Positions 1-6,216 of a stretch of 64,000 nt of DNA are shown one piece after another. This DNA comes from a virus. The DNA is taken from positions 1-64,000 of the IMG/VR virus record IMGVR_UViG_3300037493_007233. One strand, 5' to 3'. The translations under genes and the position numbers were made by a program. How positions within the stretch are numbered: position 1 is the stretch's first letter; each line of letters begins with the position of its first letter. The notes under the pieces are model-generated. The model ran no database searches. It had not been told where the DNA came from and saw only the letters and a list, made by a program, of their open reading frames with translations.

Positions 1-5
1 TCCAG

Positions 6-90
6 CGGAAGGTGAGGGGATCGAACCCTCGCGGCTTTTACACCCTACCTGTTTAGCAAACAGGCCCCTTCACCACTTGGGTAACCTTCC
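6..90 (-). tRNA. tRNA-Ser(GCT)
   Basis: Cloverleaf on the minus strand with acceptor GGAAGGT/ACCTTCC, anticodon stem CCTGT/ACAGG, loop TTGCTAA (anticodon GCT) and a long variable arm as expected for Ser. CCA is not encoded. Confidence 0.93.
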
Positions 91-93
91 TTT

Positions 94-168
<75 letters not shown>

Positions 169-173
169 ATTTG

Positions 174-284
174 TAGCCAGGGCAGGAGTTGAACCTGCAG
201 TACCGAATTAGTGCACTTACGGCGTTCGTCCTCTGTATGTTTCAACTTCACTGGACTAAGCGTCTTCCATTCCGCCACCTGACT
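174..284 (-). tRNA. tRNA-Leu-like gene with about 35-nt insertion in the anticodon loop
   Basis: Acceptor AGTCAGG/CCTGGCT, a leucine-type D-arm (GCG...GACGC) and T-arm (GCAGG/CCTGC) are clear. The anticodon stem TTAGT/ACTAA is perfect but encloses about 42 nt instead of 7, so no normal anticodon can be read. The inserted part shares AAACA..CAGAGG with the next tRNA-Leu-like gene. It could be a small intron, an unusual tRNA-like RNA or a decayed gene. CCA is not encoded. Confidence 0.65.
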
Positions 285-365
285 AAATAGTGGAGCGTCA
301 CTTATTTCTAAGTTATCCACTTCGGTTACGTTATCTTTCGATAAGAGGCTTTACCGAGCCCAAGG

Positions 366-523
366 TAGTCAGGACAGGATTTGAACCTGTATGTTATACC
401 AAATGGTTAGGGTTATATTGCTCTCTTGCGTCCAAGAGATAATGTAGTAGTTCACATCTACGCCGCACCCTCTGTGTTTGATAGTATAACTCCATTAGCG
501 TCTACCAATTCCGCCACCTGACT
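366..523 (-). tRNA. tRNA-Leu-like gene with about 77-nt insertion in the anticodon loop
   Basis: Acceptor AGTCAGG/CCTGACT, D-arm GCGGAATTGGTAGACGC typical of tRNA-Leu, and T-arm ACAGG/CCTGT. The anticodon stem AATGG/CCATT is intact but the loop holds about 85 nt with internal hairpins (CTCTTG-GACG-CAAGAG and GTAG...CTAC). It is far shorter than the usual group I intron of tRNA-Leu. The acceptor and D-arm are nearly identical to the neighbouring tRNA-Leu-like gene, so they are probably duplicates. The 190 bases upstream, to the tRNA-Trp gene, hold no gene I can support. Confidence 0.65.
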
Positions 524-720
524 ATTTAATTGTAAACCAGCTCTTTAGCATTCTACTTCTTGCAAAGAGAAATTGTATCTAACTTAGCCCTGCTCCAGCA
601 ATACGGGTACTAAAGTTTACTGATTTAATTTCTTTCCAACATGTCAAAGACCTCTTTGTTTTTGATACCTCAATAATAAGCAAGTGTTTCGCTAAGAAAA
701 AATAAAACTTGATTTTTTTG

Positions 721-791
721 CACGGGTACCAGGATTCGAACCCAGATCAAAGGTTTTGGAGACCCTTATTCTACCATTGAACTATACCCGT
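721..791 (-). tRNA. tRNA-Trp(CCA)
   Basis: Acceptor ACGGGTA/TACCCGT, anticodon stem AGGGT/ACCTT with loop CTCCAAA (anticodon CCA), T-arm with TTCGAAT. The 3' CCA is not encoded. Confidence 0.92.
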
Positions 792-870
792 AAATAAGGA
801 AAAGAGAAGATGGTTCAGTGGACATCTCTTTTTACAATCGGCATTACTCTGGTTTATACCTGTAAACTCC

Positions 871-913
871 GATAGTAACGACCGATATAAACTCTTGAGT
901 CATAGTTACTATC
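871..913. other. Stem-loop in tRNA spacer
   Basis: A perfect 9-bp inverted repeat (GATAGTAAC/GTTACTATC) closes a 25-nt loop between tRNA-Trp and a degenerate tRNA. It may be a processing signal or a small RNA; it lacks a T-run expected of a terminator. Confidence 0.45.
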
Positions 914-933
914 ATTCCCCGATTAACCTTTGC

Positions 934-1005
934 TAACATGTGTGGATTCGAACCACTTAAATCCTGTCTTTAAACAAAATTTCTAACCGATTTAGAATAC
1001 ATGCC
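934..1005 (-). tRNA. Degenerate tRNA-like sequence, anticodon unclear
   Basis: An acceptor helix GGCATGT/ACATGTT with two G-U pairs, a D-arm-like TCTA...TAGA and a T-arm GTGG-TTCGAAT-CCAC are visible. The anticodon region folds as a 9-bp helix with a 6-nt loop (TTAAAG), which cannot give a standard 7-nt loop. It is either a pseudogene or an unusual tRNA-like RNA. Confidence 0.45.
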
Positions 1006-1022
1006 ATATTTAATTCCACAAC

Positions 1023-1655
1023 TTATTTTCTGCCTAAATACCAACCCTGTGGGAGATCTTCTCCTTTTTTTATTTTTTTATCTTCAGTGCCGTTTGTTAT
1101 CCATCTAGTACCGTATTGTGAATTTTTGTCGCCAGTTCTAAGTGAAGCTTTTTCACTCATTTTTTGTTTGGTTTCTTCTGAATGTTTTAAACCGTACCAG
1201 GAGAAACCTTTGTTTCTCCCATCAGAATAAGATTTTTTTAAAGCAGCTGACATGGATTTCGAATATGATTCTGCCCAGTTTGGATCTTTTCTTAATTCAT
1301 TTAATTTTTGGTGCGCTGCTTCAACACCCGCTGCTTGGAATTTTTTGGAATGCTCTTCAGAATGAAATCCCCCGCCTCCGCCCAACTGTAAATTCATACA
1401 CATAGGATTCTCAAGAAATTGCTCATTCACAATCTCCTTTTCTCTTTCTGCTAGAAGTATTCTATTAGGTAAAAATTCCAATATTTTTTTTTCATGATTT
1501 TCTAAACCATTCTTCCGTATTGAATACCAGAGTTTTTTGCCACTCCCTAGGTACCCATCATCTAGGTTATCAGTGGAATGCATACCTATGTAAAATTTAT
1601 TATCAATTTTACAGGTCGTCATGTAAATATAGTGGTACTTTTTCTCCTTTCTCAC
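1023..1655 (-). CDS. GIY-YIG homing endonuclease (Seg-like)
   Basis: A 210-residue GIY-YIG nuclease with the signature YIY at residues 9-11 and YIG at 22-24, a conserved LGSG motif and a Glu-rich helix (EREKEIVNE) that should hold the catalytic Glu. The C-terminal half has NUMOD3-like DNA-binding segments (GLKHSEETKQKMSEKAS). Such free-standing enzymes spread within T4-like genomes by cutting homologous loci. It lies in the tRNA array, starts with GTG, and has a GATATATA element about 20 nt upstream. A paralogue lies at 4223-4912, with the same MHSTDNLDDGYLGSG block. Confidence 0.9.
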   Translation of the reverse strand: MRKEKKYHYIYMTTCKIDNKFYIGMHSTDNLDDGYLGSGKKLWYSIRKNGLENHEKKILEFLPNRILLAEREKEIVNEQFLENPMCMNLQLGGGGGFHSEEHSKKFQAAGVEAAHQKLNELRKDPNWAESYSKSMSAALKKSYSDGRNKGFSWYGLKHSEETKQKMSEKASLRTGDKNSQYGTRWITNGTEDKKIKKGEDLPQGWYLGRK

Positions 1656-1675
1656 TTACTTGTACTTGTTTTGAC

Positions 1676-1683
1676 TATATATC
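1676..1683 (-). promoter_or_regulatory. GATATATA promoter-like element
   Basis: Copy of the recurrent GATATATA motif, 20 nt upstream of the GTG start of the GIY-YIG gene. Confidence 0.45.
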
Positions 1684-1711
1684 AAAACAGAGGTACGTAA
1701 ATGTTGGCAGT

Positions 1712-1792
1712 TGGTAGAGAGGGATTCGAACCCCCGTACTCCGAAGAGAGCAGAGTTACAGTCTGCCGCCTTTAACCACTCGGCCACCTACC
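1712..1792 (-). tRNA. tRNA-Tyr(GTA)
   Basis: Anticodon stem GCAGA/TCTGC with loop CTGTAAC (GTA), long variable arm, T-arm with TTCGAAT. Acceptor GGTAGGT pairs with CTCTACC with one weak position. No encoded CCA. Confidence 0.93.
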
Positions 1793-1802
1793 AATTTAAT
1801 TT

Positions 1803-1997
1803 TTAGTCTTCTTTCTTAGCCTTCCTCCACTCGAGATAAAATCCTAATGCAACCAGAATATTCATTCCGAATGAAGCAAGAATTTCGTGGATGTCTTCAT
1901 AGATGTTCATCGTAAGGTGAACGTGTCCGACCATCCAAAAGGGAATGGAAAGATTTGATGCCACCCAAACGATAAAGAAGTGCAAGAATTTTTTCAT
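1803..1997 (-). CDS. Small membrane protein, unknown
   Basis: A 64-residue protein with a short basic N-terminus and two hydrophobic segments (about residues 5-28 and 38-55), ending in a charged tail (EWRKAKKED). This predicts two membrane helices with a short loop. It sits between tRNA-Tyr and tRNA-Asn on the same strand and would be transcribed with them. The family is not recognised; holin- or superinfection-type roles are possible but nothing in the sequence shows them. Confidence 0.6.
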   Translation of the reverse strand: MKKFLHFFIVWVASNLSIPFWMVGHVHLTMNIYEDIHEILASFGMNILVALGFYLEWRKAKKED

Positions 1998-2010
1998 GAC
2001 CTTAGATTTG

Positions 2011-2084
2011 CTCCCCGACCTGGACTCGAACCAGGGACCTACTGATTAACAGTCAGTTGCTCTAACCTACTGAGCTATCGAGGA
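2011..2084 (-). tRNA. tRNA-Asn(GTT)
   Basis: Acceptor TCCTCGA/TCGGGGA, anticodon stem ACTGA/TCAGT, loop CTGTTAA (GTT), T-arm with TTCGAGT. No encoded CCA. Confidence 0.94.
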
Positions 2085-2090
2085 ATATTG

Positions 2091-2164
2091 TGGACCGTAA
2101 CGGATTCGAACCGTTGACCCCCTGCGTGCAAGGCAGGTGCTCTAGCCAACTGAGCTAACAGCCC
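2091..2164 (-). tRNA. tRNA-Ala(TGC)
   Basis: Acceptor GGGCTGT/ACGGTCC, anticodon stem CCTGC/GCAGG, loop CTTGCAC (TGC), T-arm with TTCGAAT. No encoded CCA. Confidence 0.94.
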
Positions 2165-2170
2165 AACTAA

Positions 2171-2344
2171 TTAAATGAAAAGAAAAATATCCCCATGAAT
2201 GTTGTCCCATTCATCAACTTCAGGATCACTGCACTGACAAGAATTTTCTCTCTCTTTGTCAGGATCATAAATTCCTGTTTCTTGGTAAGCATTTGCCATT
2301 TCGATTAATTCTTTGCTTTCCTGTGGGGTTTCATTGTTTTTCAT
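2171..2344 (-). CDS. Small acidic hypothetical protein
   Basis: An ATG-to-TAA frame of 57 residues starts MKNNETPQESKELIEMANAY and ends DNIHGDIFLFI. It is strongly acidic and has a C-x-C near residue 37. It fills the gap between tRNA-Ala and tRNA-Pro exactly, which supports a real gene. I do not recognise the family. Confidence 0.55.
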   Translation of the reverse strand: MKNNETPQESKELIEMANAYQETGIYDPDKERENSCQCSDPEVDEWDNIHGDIFLFI

Positions 2345-2377
2345 TTCATGAGGTTTGTTATTTTTGTTTTTTGTTGG

Positions 2378-2450
2378 TCAGGGGGGCCCGGCTCGAACGG
2401 GCGGCCTCCTGGTCCCAAACCAGGCGATCTACCAACTGATCTACACCCTG
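2378..2450 (-). tRNA. tRNA-Pro(TGG)
   Basis: Acceptor CAGGGTG/CCCCCTG, anticodon stem CCTGG/CCAGG with loop TTTGGGA (TGG), T-arm GCCCG-TTCGAGC-CGGGC. The upstream protein gene runs 10 nt into its 5' end. Confidence 0.93.
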
Positions 2451-2641
2451 AATTTTTTAAGTGCCTCTTTAGATTTATCTTCAATCCAATTTAAATCGTA
2501 CTTAAACTCCTTCCAATTATCAAAATCCCTTAATTGTTCTATTACTTCCAAGGGAACTAAAACAAATCCTTCTGGCGCAATACCATCAAATTTATGATAG
2601 CTAGAGTTTAAAATTTTATATTCGACTGGATCTTCGCTCAT
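2441..2641 (-). CDS. Hypothetical protein
   Basis: A 66-residue protein, MSEDPVEYKILNSSYHKFDG at the start, with a central P-x-G-F-V-L-V-P-L-E-V-I segment seen in several small phage proteins and a charged helical C-terminus. The stop codon lies inside the 5' end of tRNA-Pro, so cleavage at the tRNA 5' end would trim the end of this message. Function unknown. Confidence 0.6.
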   Translation of the reverse strand: MSEDPVEYKILNSSYHKFDGIAPEGFVLVPLEVIEQLRDFDNWKEFKYDLNWIEDKSKEALKKFRV

Positions 2642-2660
2642 ATCTAATTTTTATTTTAGT

Positions 2661-2729
2661 AGCGGGGGAAGGTAACGCTCCTCCTACACACCTTGGCTTA
2701 TGAGGCCAGGCTGCTACTAAGCTCCCCGC
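2661..2729 (-). tRNA. Unusual tRNA-Met(CAT), initiator-like
   Basis: Acceptor GCGGGGA and CCCCGC, the segment GCAGCCTGG and loop CTCATAA recall bacterial initiator tRNA. It is only about 69 nt, the D-arm is short, and the T-loop (AGCGTTA) lacks the usual TTC. It may be a divergent or non-functional tRNA-Met. Confidence 0.55.
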
Positions 2730-2756
2730 GATATTGAAAAAGTGTTAAAACTTTAG

Positions 2757-2828
2757 TAGCCCGTAGGGGAATCGAACCCCTCTTACCAGGATGAAAACCT
2801 GGCGTCCTAACCGATAGACGAACGGGCC
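2757..2828 (-). tRNA. tRNA-Glu(TTC)
   Basis: Acceptor GGCCCGT/ACGGGCT, anticodon stem CCAGG/CCTGG with loop TTTTCAT (TTC), T-arm with TTCGATT. Confidence 0.94.
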
Positions 2829-2834
2829 AAATAC

Positions 2835-2887
2835 AGGATCGCTTTTTTTCGATATTGGAGATCAAATAAATTTGCTGAATCGATCCT
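2835..2887 (-). ncRNA. TTCAGCAA structured RNA element, copy 1
   Basis: The 5' strand AGGATCG is followed by ATTCAGCAAA, and the 3' end is CGATCCT, giving a perfect 7-bp closing helix around a 39-nt interior. It begins just after the stop codon of the 177-residue protein gene and ends before tRNA-Glu. Three other copies share RTTCAGCAA while the helix sequence changes in a paired manner. Confidence 0.55.
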
Positions 2888-2894
2888 AAATTTT

Positions 2895-3428
2895 TTATGC
2901 TCTCTTAAGAGTTACTATAGTAAAATATGCTTTTTCATCAAGGCAAAATTCAATATCCTCTGGATATGTGCAATCGTAATGGCTAAGATCAGAATCATAG
3001 ATACCTTTTGCTATGCCTTTTTTAAACTCCATCTCGTCATTTACGTTCACGGGGGAAATGGAGCATTTAAGAATTTTCGGTAGGTATTTAGACTCTAGTA
3101 ACTTATGATGCTCTTGAAGTTCTCTCCATTCTTTTGAATGGTCACTTTTGTCTTGAACGAGCTGGTACCATTTTTCTTGTAGTTCCAGATGTTTCTGATG
3201 CTCTTCAAGTGTTACAGAAATTACTTTTGAAGAATGAATACTATCTACCGCCAGTGTAGGAAGCCAATTTCTAGCAATCTCCTCGCCGACGTAAAATCCA
3301 AGCTGGTATTCCAAGCTCATAGACTTAATACGATCGATCCTTTTTTGCTTTAATCCCTCATCAAGTTCTGGCGATCTATCTTCCTGAAACCGATGAGTAA
3401 GTTTTCTTGCCGTTGTTTCTTTTTTCAT
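2895..3428 (-). CDS. Hypothetical protein, charged and helical
   Basis: A 177-residue soluble protein. The N-terminus is basic (MKKETTARKLTHRF), the middle (about residues 75-115) is a Glu/Lys/His-rich probable coiled coil, and the C-terminus is acidic with beta-like segments. No catalytic motif is visible and I do not recognise the family. It lies between tRNA-Asp and a TTCAGCAA RNA element; the stop codon is 7 nt before that element. Confidence 0.65.
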   Translation of the reverse strand: MKKETTARKLTHRFQEDRSPELDEGLKQKRIDRIKSMSLEYQLGFYVGEEIARNWLPTLAVDSIHSSKVISVTLEEHQKHLELQEKWYQLVQDKSDHSKEWRELQEHHKLLESKYLPKILKCSISPVNVNDEMEFKKGIAKGIYDSDLSHYDCTYPEDIEFCLDEKAYFTIVTLKRA

Positions 3429-3430
3429 AA

Positions 3431-3507
3431 TGGCGGCCCGTACGGGACTCGAACCCGTGACCTCCGCCGTGACAGGGCGGCATTGTAACCATCTCTACTA
3501 ACGAGCC
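3431..3507 (-). tRNA. tRNA-Asp(GTC)
   Basis: Acceptor GGCTCGT/ACGGGCC, anticodon stem CCGCC/GGCGG with loop CTGTCAC (GTC), T-arm with TTCGAGT. The terminal CCA is encoded. Confidence 0.93.
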
Positions 3508-3540
3508 AATTTAAAAGTCTCCCACGATTCTTTACCCCTT

Positions 3541-3606
3541 AAGGTAGTCCAGGATTTGAACCTGCCAAAACCGTTTATTTTTTCTTGCCACACCCACTAC
3601 GGACAG
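3541..3606 (-). tRNA. tRNA-like remnant
   Basis: Only a T-arm-like segment (GCAGG-TTCAAAT-CCTGG followed by ACTAC) and a partial matching 5' GTAGT are visible. A D-arm and anticodon arm cannot be drawn, so this is probably a broken tRNA gene. Confidence 0.3.
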
Positions 3607-3619
3607 GAGATTTTTTTTG

Positions 3620-3693
3620 TGACCCCGATGCGACTCGAACGCATAACCCCCGCATTAAAAGTGCGGTGCTCTAACCAATTGAGCTACGAGGTC
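3620..3693 (-). tRNA. tRNA-Lys(TTT)
   Basis: Acceptor GACCTCG/CGGGGTC, anticodon stem CCGCA/TGCGG, loop CTTTTAA (TTT), T-arm with TTCGAGT. Confidence 0.94.
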
Positions 3694-3741
3694 TGAAGTT
3701 TGTCACTTTCAGTTTTCATAGGACCTTTTTTAATTTGTTTG

Positions 3742-3812
3742 TTACCCCTGATGGATTCGAACCACCATTAACTGGACCAAAACCAGTTGTCCTGCCGTTA
3801 GACGAAAGGGTA
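3742..3812 (-). tRNA. tRNA-Gln(TTG)
   Basis: Acceptor TACCCTT/AGGGGTA, anticodon stem ACTGG/CCAGT, loop TTTTGGT (TTG), T-arm with TTCGAAT. Confidence 0.93.
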
Positions 3813-3822
3813 ATTTAAACTG

Positions 3823-3896
3823 TGGGCCCAGAGGGACTCGAACCCCCGACCAATTGATTATGAGTCAACTGCTCTAACCGACTGAGCTATGGGCCC
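3823..3896 (-). tRNA. tRNA-Met(CAT), elongator or Ile2 type
   Basis: Acceptor GGGCCCA/TGGGCCC, anticodon stem GTTGA/TCAAT, loop CTCATAA (CAT), T-arm with TTCGAGT. A CAT anticodon could also be tRNA-Ile read through lysidine modification; the sequence does not settle this. Confidence 0.92.
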
Positions 3897-3903
3897 TAAA
3901 AAC

Positions 3904-3959
3904 GGGATGGTTTTTTCTTTTTTCAAATAAAAGTTTGGGTAATTTGCTGAACCCATCCC
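3904..3959 (-). ncRNA. TTCAGCAA structured RNA element, copy 2
   Basis: 5' GGGATGG, then GTTCAGCAAA, closed by CCATCCC at the 3' end. It fills the gap between tRNA-Gly(GCC) and tRNA-Met. Helix positions 1 and 6 differ from copy 1 but remain paired. Confidence 0.55.
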
Positions 3960-3964
3960 TTTGG

Positions 3965-4037
3965 AGCAGCAGACAGGATTTGAACCTGCGACCCCAACCT
4001 TGGCAAGGTTGTGCTCTACCAACTGAGCTACTGCTGC
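3965..4037 (-). tRNA. tRNA-Gly(GCC)
   Basis: Acceptor GCAGCAG/CTGCTGC, anticodon stem CAACC/GGTTG, loop TTGCCAA (GCC), T-arm with TTCAAAT. Confidence 0.94.
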
Positions 4038-4074
4038 ATTATGCCCCTTTTATTCGGTTAAGAAGGCGGGCAAA

Positions 4075-4112
4075 AGATAAGTTGATCTTAGCTGATCAGG
4101 CCAAACTTATCT
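4075..4112. other. Stem-loop in tRNA spacer
   Basis: A perfect 9-bp inverted repeat (AGATAAGTT/AACTTATCT) encloses a loop that itself holds GATC...GATC. The surrounding 185 bases, between tRNA-Gly and the second GIY-YIG gene, hold no gene I can support. Confidence 0.45.
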
Positions 4113-4222
4113 CATATTCCTTAGGGTAACGAACCCACGACTGATATCGTTCACCGTCCGAAAAAACGTTCTTTTCTAATTTTATTACACTGCAGAAAAG
4201 AATAAAGATGCCGTGCGTGTGG

Positions 4223-4912
4223 TTAATCCTCGTCGAGATTATTATCTTTTTTAAAAAAAACCATTTTCATTCCGGATTTCCATCCTTCTTGAAGGTATTT
4301 TTCTATTTCCCCTTTTTTTATTCTTTTGTTAATTAGGTCTTCTGTGTTATGAATCCAACAGGTTCCAAATTGTGAATTCAATTCTGCTTTTTGAGCTCTA
4401 GAACTATTTTCACCGATTTTTCTTTTCGTTTCATCGGTGTGTTTTTTTCCTTTAAAAGATTTCATTGCTCCACCTAATAGCCTTTTTGAAATTTCTGGAT
4501 CGGACCAAAGCTTTTTCATAACTTCTGAAGAAACCAATTTCATTTTCGCGATGTAGTTGGGATCTTTCCAAACTTTTTCCGAAGTTTTTTTTGCGCCTTT
4601 GATAAGTTGTTCCTGTGTAAATCCAACATCTCCACCCTTACATAAATTCATACACATAGGATCGGCAAGAAGATCCTCGTTAACTATCTCGATTTCCCGG
4701 TCAGAAAGCTCTTTTCTAGTTTTAAAGAATTCAAGATATTCTATTCTAAAATTTTCTTTTCCGTGGTATTTTATTTTATGCCATAATTTATGTCCGCTTC
4801 CTAGATAGCCATCATCTAGATTATCGGTAGAGTGCATTCCAATGTAATATGACAAGTCAACTATACAAGTTGTTTTATATAAAACATTGAATTTTTTATC
4901 TTTCCTTGACAT
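4223..4912 (-). CDS. GIY-YIG homing endonuclease (Seg-like), second copy
   Basis: A 229-residue paralogue of the 1023-1655 protein. The nuclease core is shared (VLY then YYIG, MHSTDNLDDGYLGSG, DREIEIVNE, PMCMNLCKGGD). The C-terminal DNA-binding half is diverged, with GKKHTDETKRKIGE as the NUMOD3-like part, so it probably recognises a different target. A GATATATA element lies 19 nt upstream of the start. The pair flanks much of the tRNA array, consistent with homing within it. Confidence 0.9.
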   Translation of the reverse strand: MSRKDKKFNVLYKTTCIVDLSYYIGMHSTDNLDDGYLGSGHKLWHKIKYHGKENFRIEYLEFFKTRKELSDREIEIVNEDLLADPMCMNLCKGGDVGFTQEQLIKGAKKTSEKVWKDPNYIAKMKLVSSEVMKKLWSDPEISKRLLGGAMKSFKGKKHTDETKRKIGENSSRAQKAELNSQFGTCWIHNTEDLINKRIKKGEIEKYLQEGWKSGMKMVFFKKDNNLDED

Positions 4913-4931
4913 TTTGTACTTCCGTTTATCT

Positions 4932-4939
4932 TATATATC
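4932..4939 (-). promoter_or_regulatory. GATATATA promoter-like element
   Basis: GATATATA with a following A-rich stretch, 19 nt upstream of the second GIY-YIG gene. Confidence 0.45.
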
Positions 4940-4965
4940 CAAACGGAAGTACAAAATGTTGAGCG

Positions 4966-5038
4966 AGCGGGAGACGAGATTCGAACTCGCGACCTATAGC
5001 TTGGAAGGCTATAGCTCTACCAACTGAGCTACTCCCGC
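4966..5038 (-). tRNA. tRNA-Gly(TCC)
   Basis: Acceptor GCGGGAG/CTCCCGC, anticodon stem ATAGC/GCTAT, loop CTTCCAA (TCC), T-arm with TTCGAAT. Confidence 0.94.
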
Positions 5039-5041
5039 AGG

Positions 5042-5088
5042 TTTGAGTAGACCCGGGCCCGATGGGCCCTTTTTAAGATCTACTCAAA
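5042..5088. other. Nested stem-loop in tRNA spacer
   Basis: An outer perfect 10-bp helix (TTTGAGTAGA/TCTACTCAAA) contains an inner GGGCCC-GAT-GGGCCC hairpin. On the plus strand the inner hairpin is followed by five T, but no plus-strand gene leads into it. A processing hairpin or small RNA is more likely than a terminator. Confidence 0.45.
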
Positions 5089-5091
5089 GTC

Positions 5092-5176
5092 AGGATAGTG
5101 TTTAACTCCTAGTTTCCTAGGAGTATCGGAATTGAACCGATTGTATCCTAATAGTTTCAATTGCTGAATCTATCCT
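5092..5176 (-). ncRNA. TTCAGCAA structured RNA element, copy 3, with a T-arm-like hairpin
   Basis: 5' AGGATAG then ATTCAGCAA, closed by CTATCCT. The interior has a perfect T-arm-like hairpin (ATCGG-TTCAATT-CCGAT) and a second hairpin (ACTCCTAG..CTAGGAGT). Its 5' end directly abuts the 3' CCA of tRNA-Ser(TGA), so the two are probably cut from one transcript. Confidence 0.55.
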
Positions 5177-5267
5177 TGGCGGAGGCTGAGGGATTCGAAC
5201 CCCCGGACCGGTTCCCCGGTCTTCAGTTTTCAAGACTGACGCAATCGACCAACTCTGCCAAACCTCC
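5177..5267 (-). tRNA. tRNA-Ser(TGA)
   Basis: Acceptor GGAGGTT/AGCCTCC, anticodon stem TCAGT/ACTGA, loop CTTGAAA (TGA), long variable arm GACCGGGGAACCGGTC, T-arm with TTCGAAT, and encoded CCA. Confidence 0.94.
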
Positions 5268-5358
5268 GAATTGACTCTAAGCTGATCTGACGGTAAGCTT
5301 TCGAGTACTGTTAAATATTATACGAAAGAAATTAAAAATGTTTCTTTCTTATAATTTG

Positions 5359-5431
5359 AGCCTCCTGACGGACTCGAACCGCCGACCATCTGATTACAAA
5401 TCAGAAGCTCTACCAACTGAGCTAAGGAGGC
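5359..5431 (-). tRNA. tRNA-Thr(TGT)
   Basis: Acceptor GCCTCCT/AGGAGGC, anticodon stem TCTGA/TCAGA, loop TTTGTAA (TGT), T-arm with TTCGAGT. Confidence 0.94.
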
Positions 5432-5449
5432 CTCAAGGCCTTTTTTTTC

Positions 5450-5511
5450 CAATACGTCAAAGAACTCCTTTTTTCTTTACTGCCGCAAACGTACTGTGTT
5501 TCGGCGTATTG
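5450..5511. other. 7-bp closed spacer element
   Basis: CAATACG/CGTATTG pairs across about 48 nt between tRNA-Thr and the tmRNA. It resembles the TTCAGCAA elements in size but lacks their conserved core. Confidence 0.3.
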
Positions 5512-5549
5512 AAAAAACGATTCAATCTTTTTTTAGAAGATTGGATTTG

Positions 5550-5989
5550 TGGAGCTGGCGGGTTTCGAACCCGCGTCCAGCTAGATAAATCCTAAAAACT
5601 TCATTCACAGGCTTAGTTAATTTTTCTAAACTAACAAAATTTACCACCTATTTTTTTGGACTGAGATTGGTGATGATACTCAGCGGAGAACGCTAGCAGC
5701 GATCTAAAGGGTATTGGCTTGCGCCTCAGGGTTACTGATCATTCTCCAAAGCGGTACTGTTAACCCTTATTCCCGCAATTACAACTTTCTGTTCCCAGGC
5801 TGTTGCCGCCCAACGCTTAGGCTACTGCTAGAGCAACTTCAGCTTCCTTTTGAGGAACTAGTCCCGCAAGGATGAAAAATGGATTTTCGCCATTTGTTGT
5901 TTTACATAGGTTATTTAAGAGTTTCCAATGCTAACTCTGCCTGCATCAATTCAAAGAACTTTGACCTCCTGTCGATTCCATTCAGCCCC
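5550..5989 (-). ncRNA. ssrA: tmRNA (transfer-messenger RNA)
   Basis: The 5' end GGGGCTGA and 3' end CAGCTCC form the 7-bp acceptor. The 3' part has the tmRNA-type T-arm GCGGG-TTCGAAA-CCCGC, and the 5' part continues ATGGAATCGACAGG as in bacterial tmRNAs. The likely tag frame resumes at GGC-GAA-AAT (Gly-Glu-Asn, as in Bacteroidota tags) and ends ...EVALAVA before TAA. That makes about 24 residues, much longer than the usual 8-12. Length is about 440 nt. The RNA rescues stalled ribosomes and tags their products for proteolysis; the ClpP gene in this window is a possible partner. Confidence 0.88.
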
Positions 5990-6007
5990 ATTTGTTTTTT
6001 AGAGCCG

Positions 6008-6015
6008 CAAAGATA
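6008..6015 (-). promoter_or_regulatory. Possible Bacteroidota-type -7 box of the tmRNA
   Basis: TATCTTTG fits the TAnnTTTG -7 consensus of Bacteroidota promoters and lies about 18 nt upstream of the mature tmRNA 5' end. A clear -33 box is not seen. Confidence 0.4.
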
Positions 6016-6048
6016 CCGAATTTGTTTTGCTTAAAAAAACGAATCCAA

Positions 6049-6081
6049 TAAAAAACCCAAATCTTTTTAGGATTTGGGTTT
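6049..6081 (-). terminator. Rho-independent terminator of the glycan-modification operon
   Basis: AAACCCAAATC/GATTTGGGTTT, 11 bp with an 8-nt loop, then a T-run on the minus strand. It ends leftward transcription from the 6.3-13.7 kb genes before the tmRNA. Confidence 0.85.
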
Positions 6082-6216
6082 GTGGCTCTGTAAAATTCTT
6101 TCAAAAATTTAACTAACACAAACCCTGGTCACCTTTGGTGTCCAATTCCCTTTATCCTGCGATGCAAAATAACTGTATGTTTGTGAATGTATCATTTTTG
6201 ATTGAATTTCGAGATT

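Noticed and set aside
174-523. Group I introns in the tRNA-Leu-like genes
   Set aside because: The insertions (about 35 and 77 nt) are too short and lack the group I core; left as unexplained insertions.
4113-4222. Possible further tRNA (GTGGG-TTCGTTA-CCC)
   Set aside because: Only a T-arm-like hairpin with an atypical loop is visible; no D-arm, anticodon arm or acceptor.
5042-5088. Plus-strand terminator (GGGCCC hairpin plus T-run)
   Set aside because: No plus-strand gene leads into it and the outer helix suggests an RNA element of the tRNA array.
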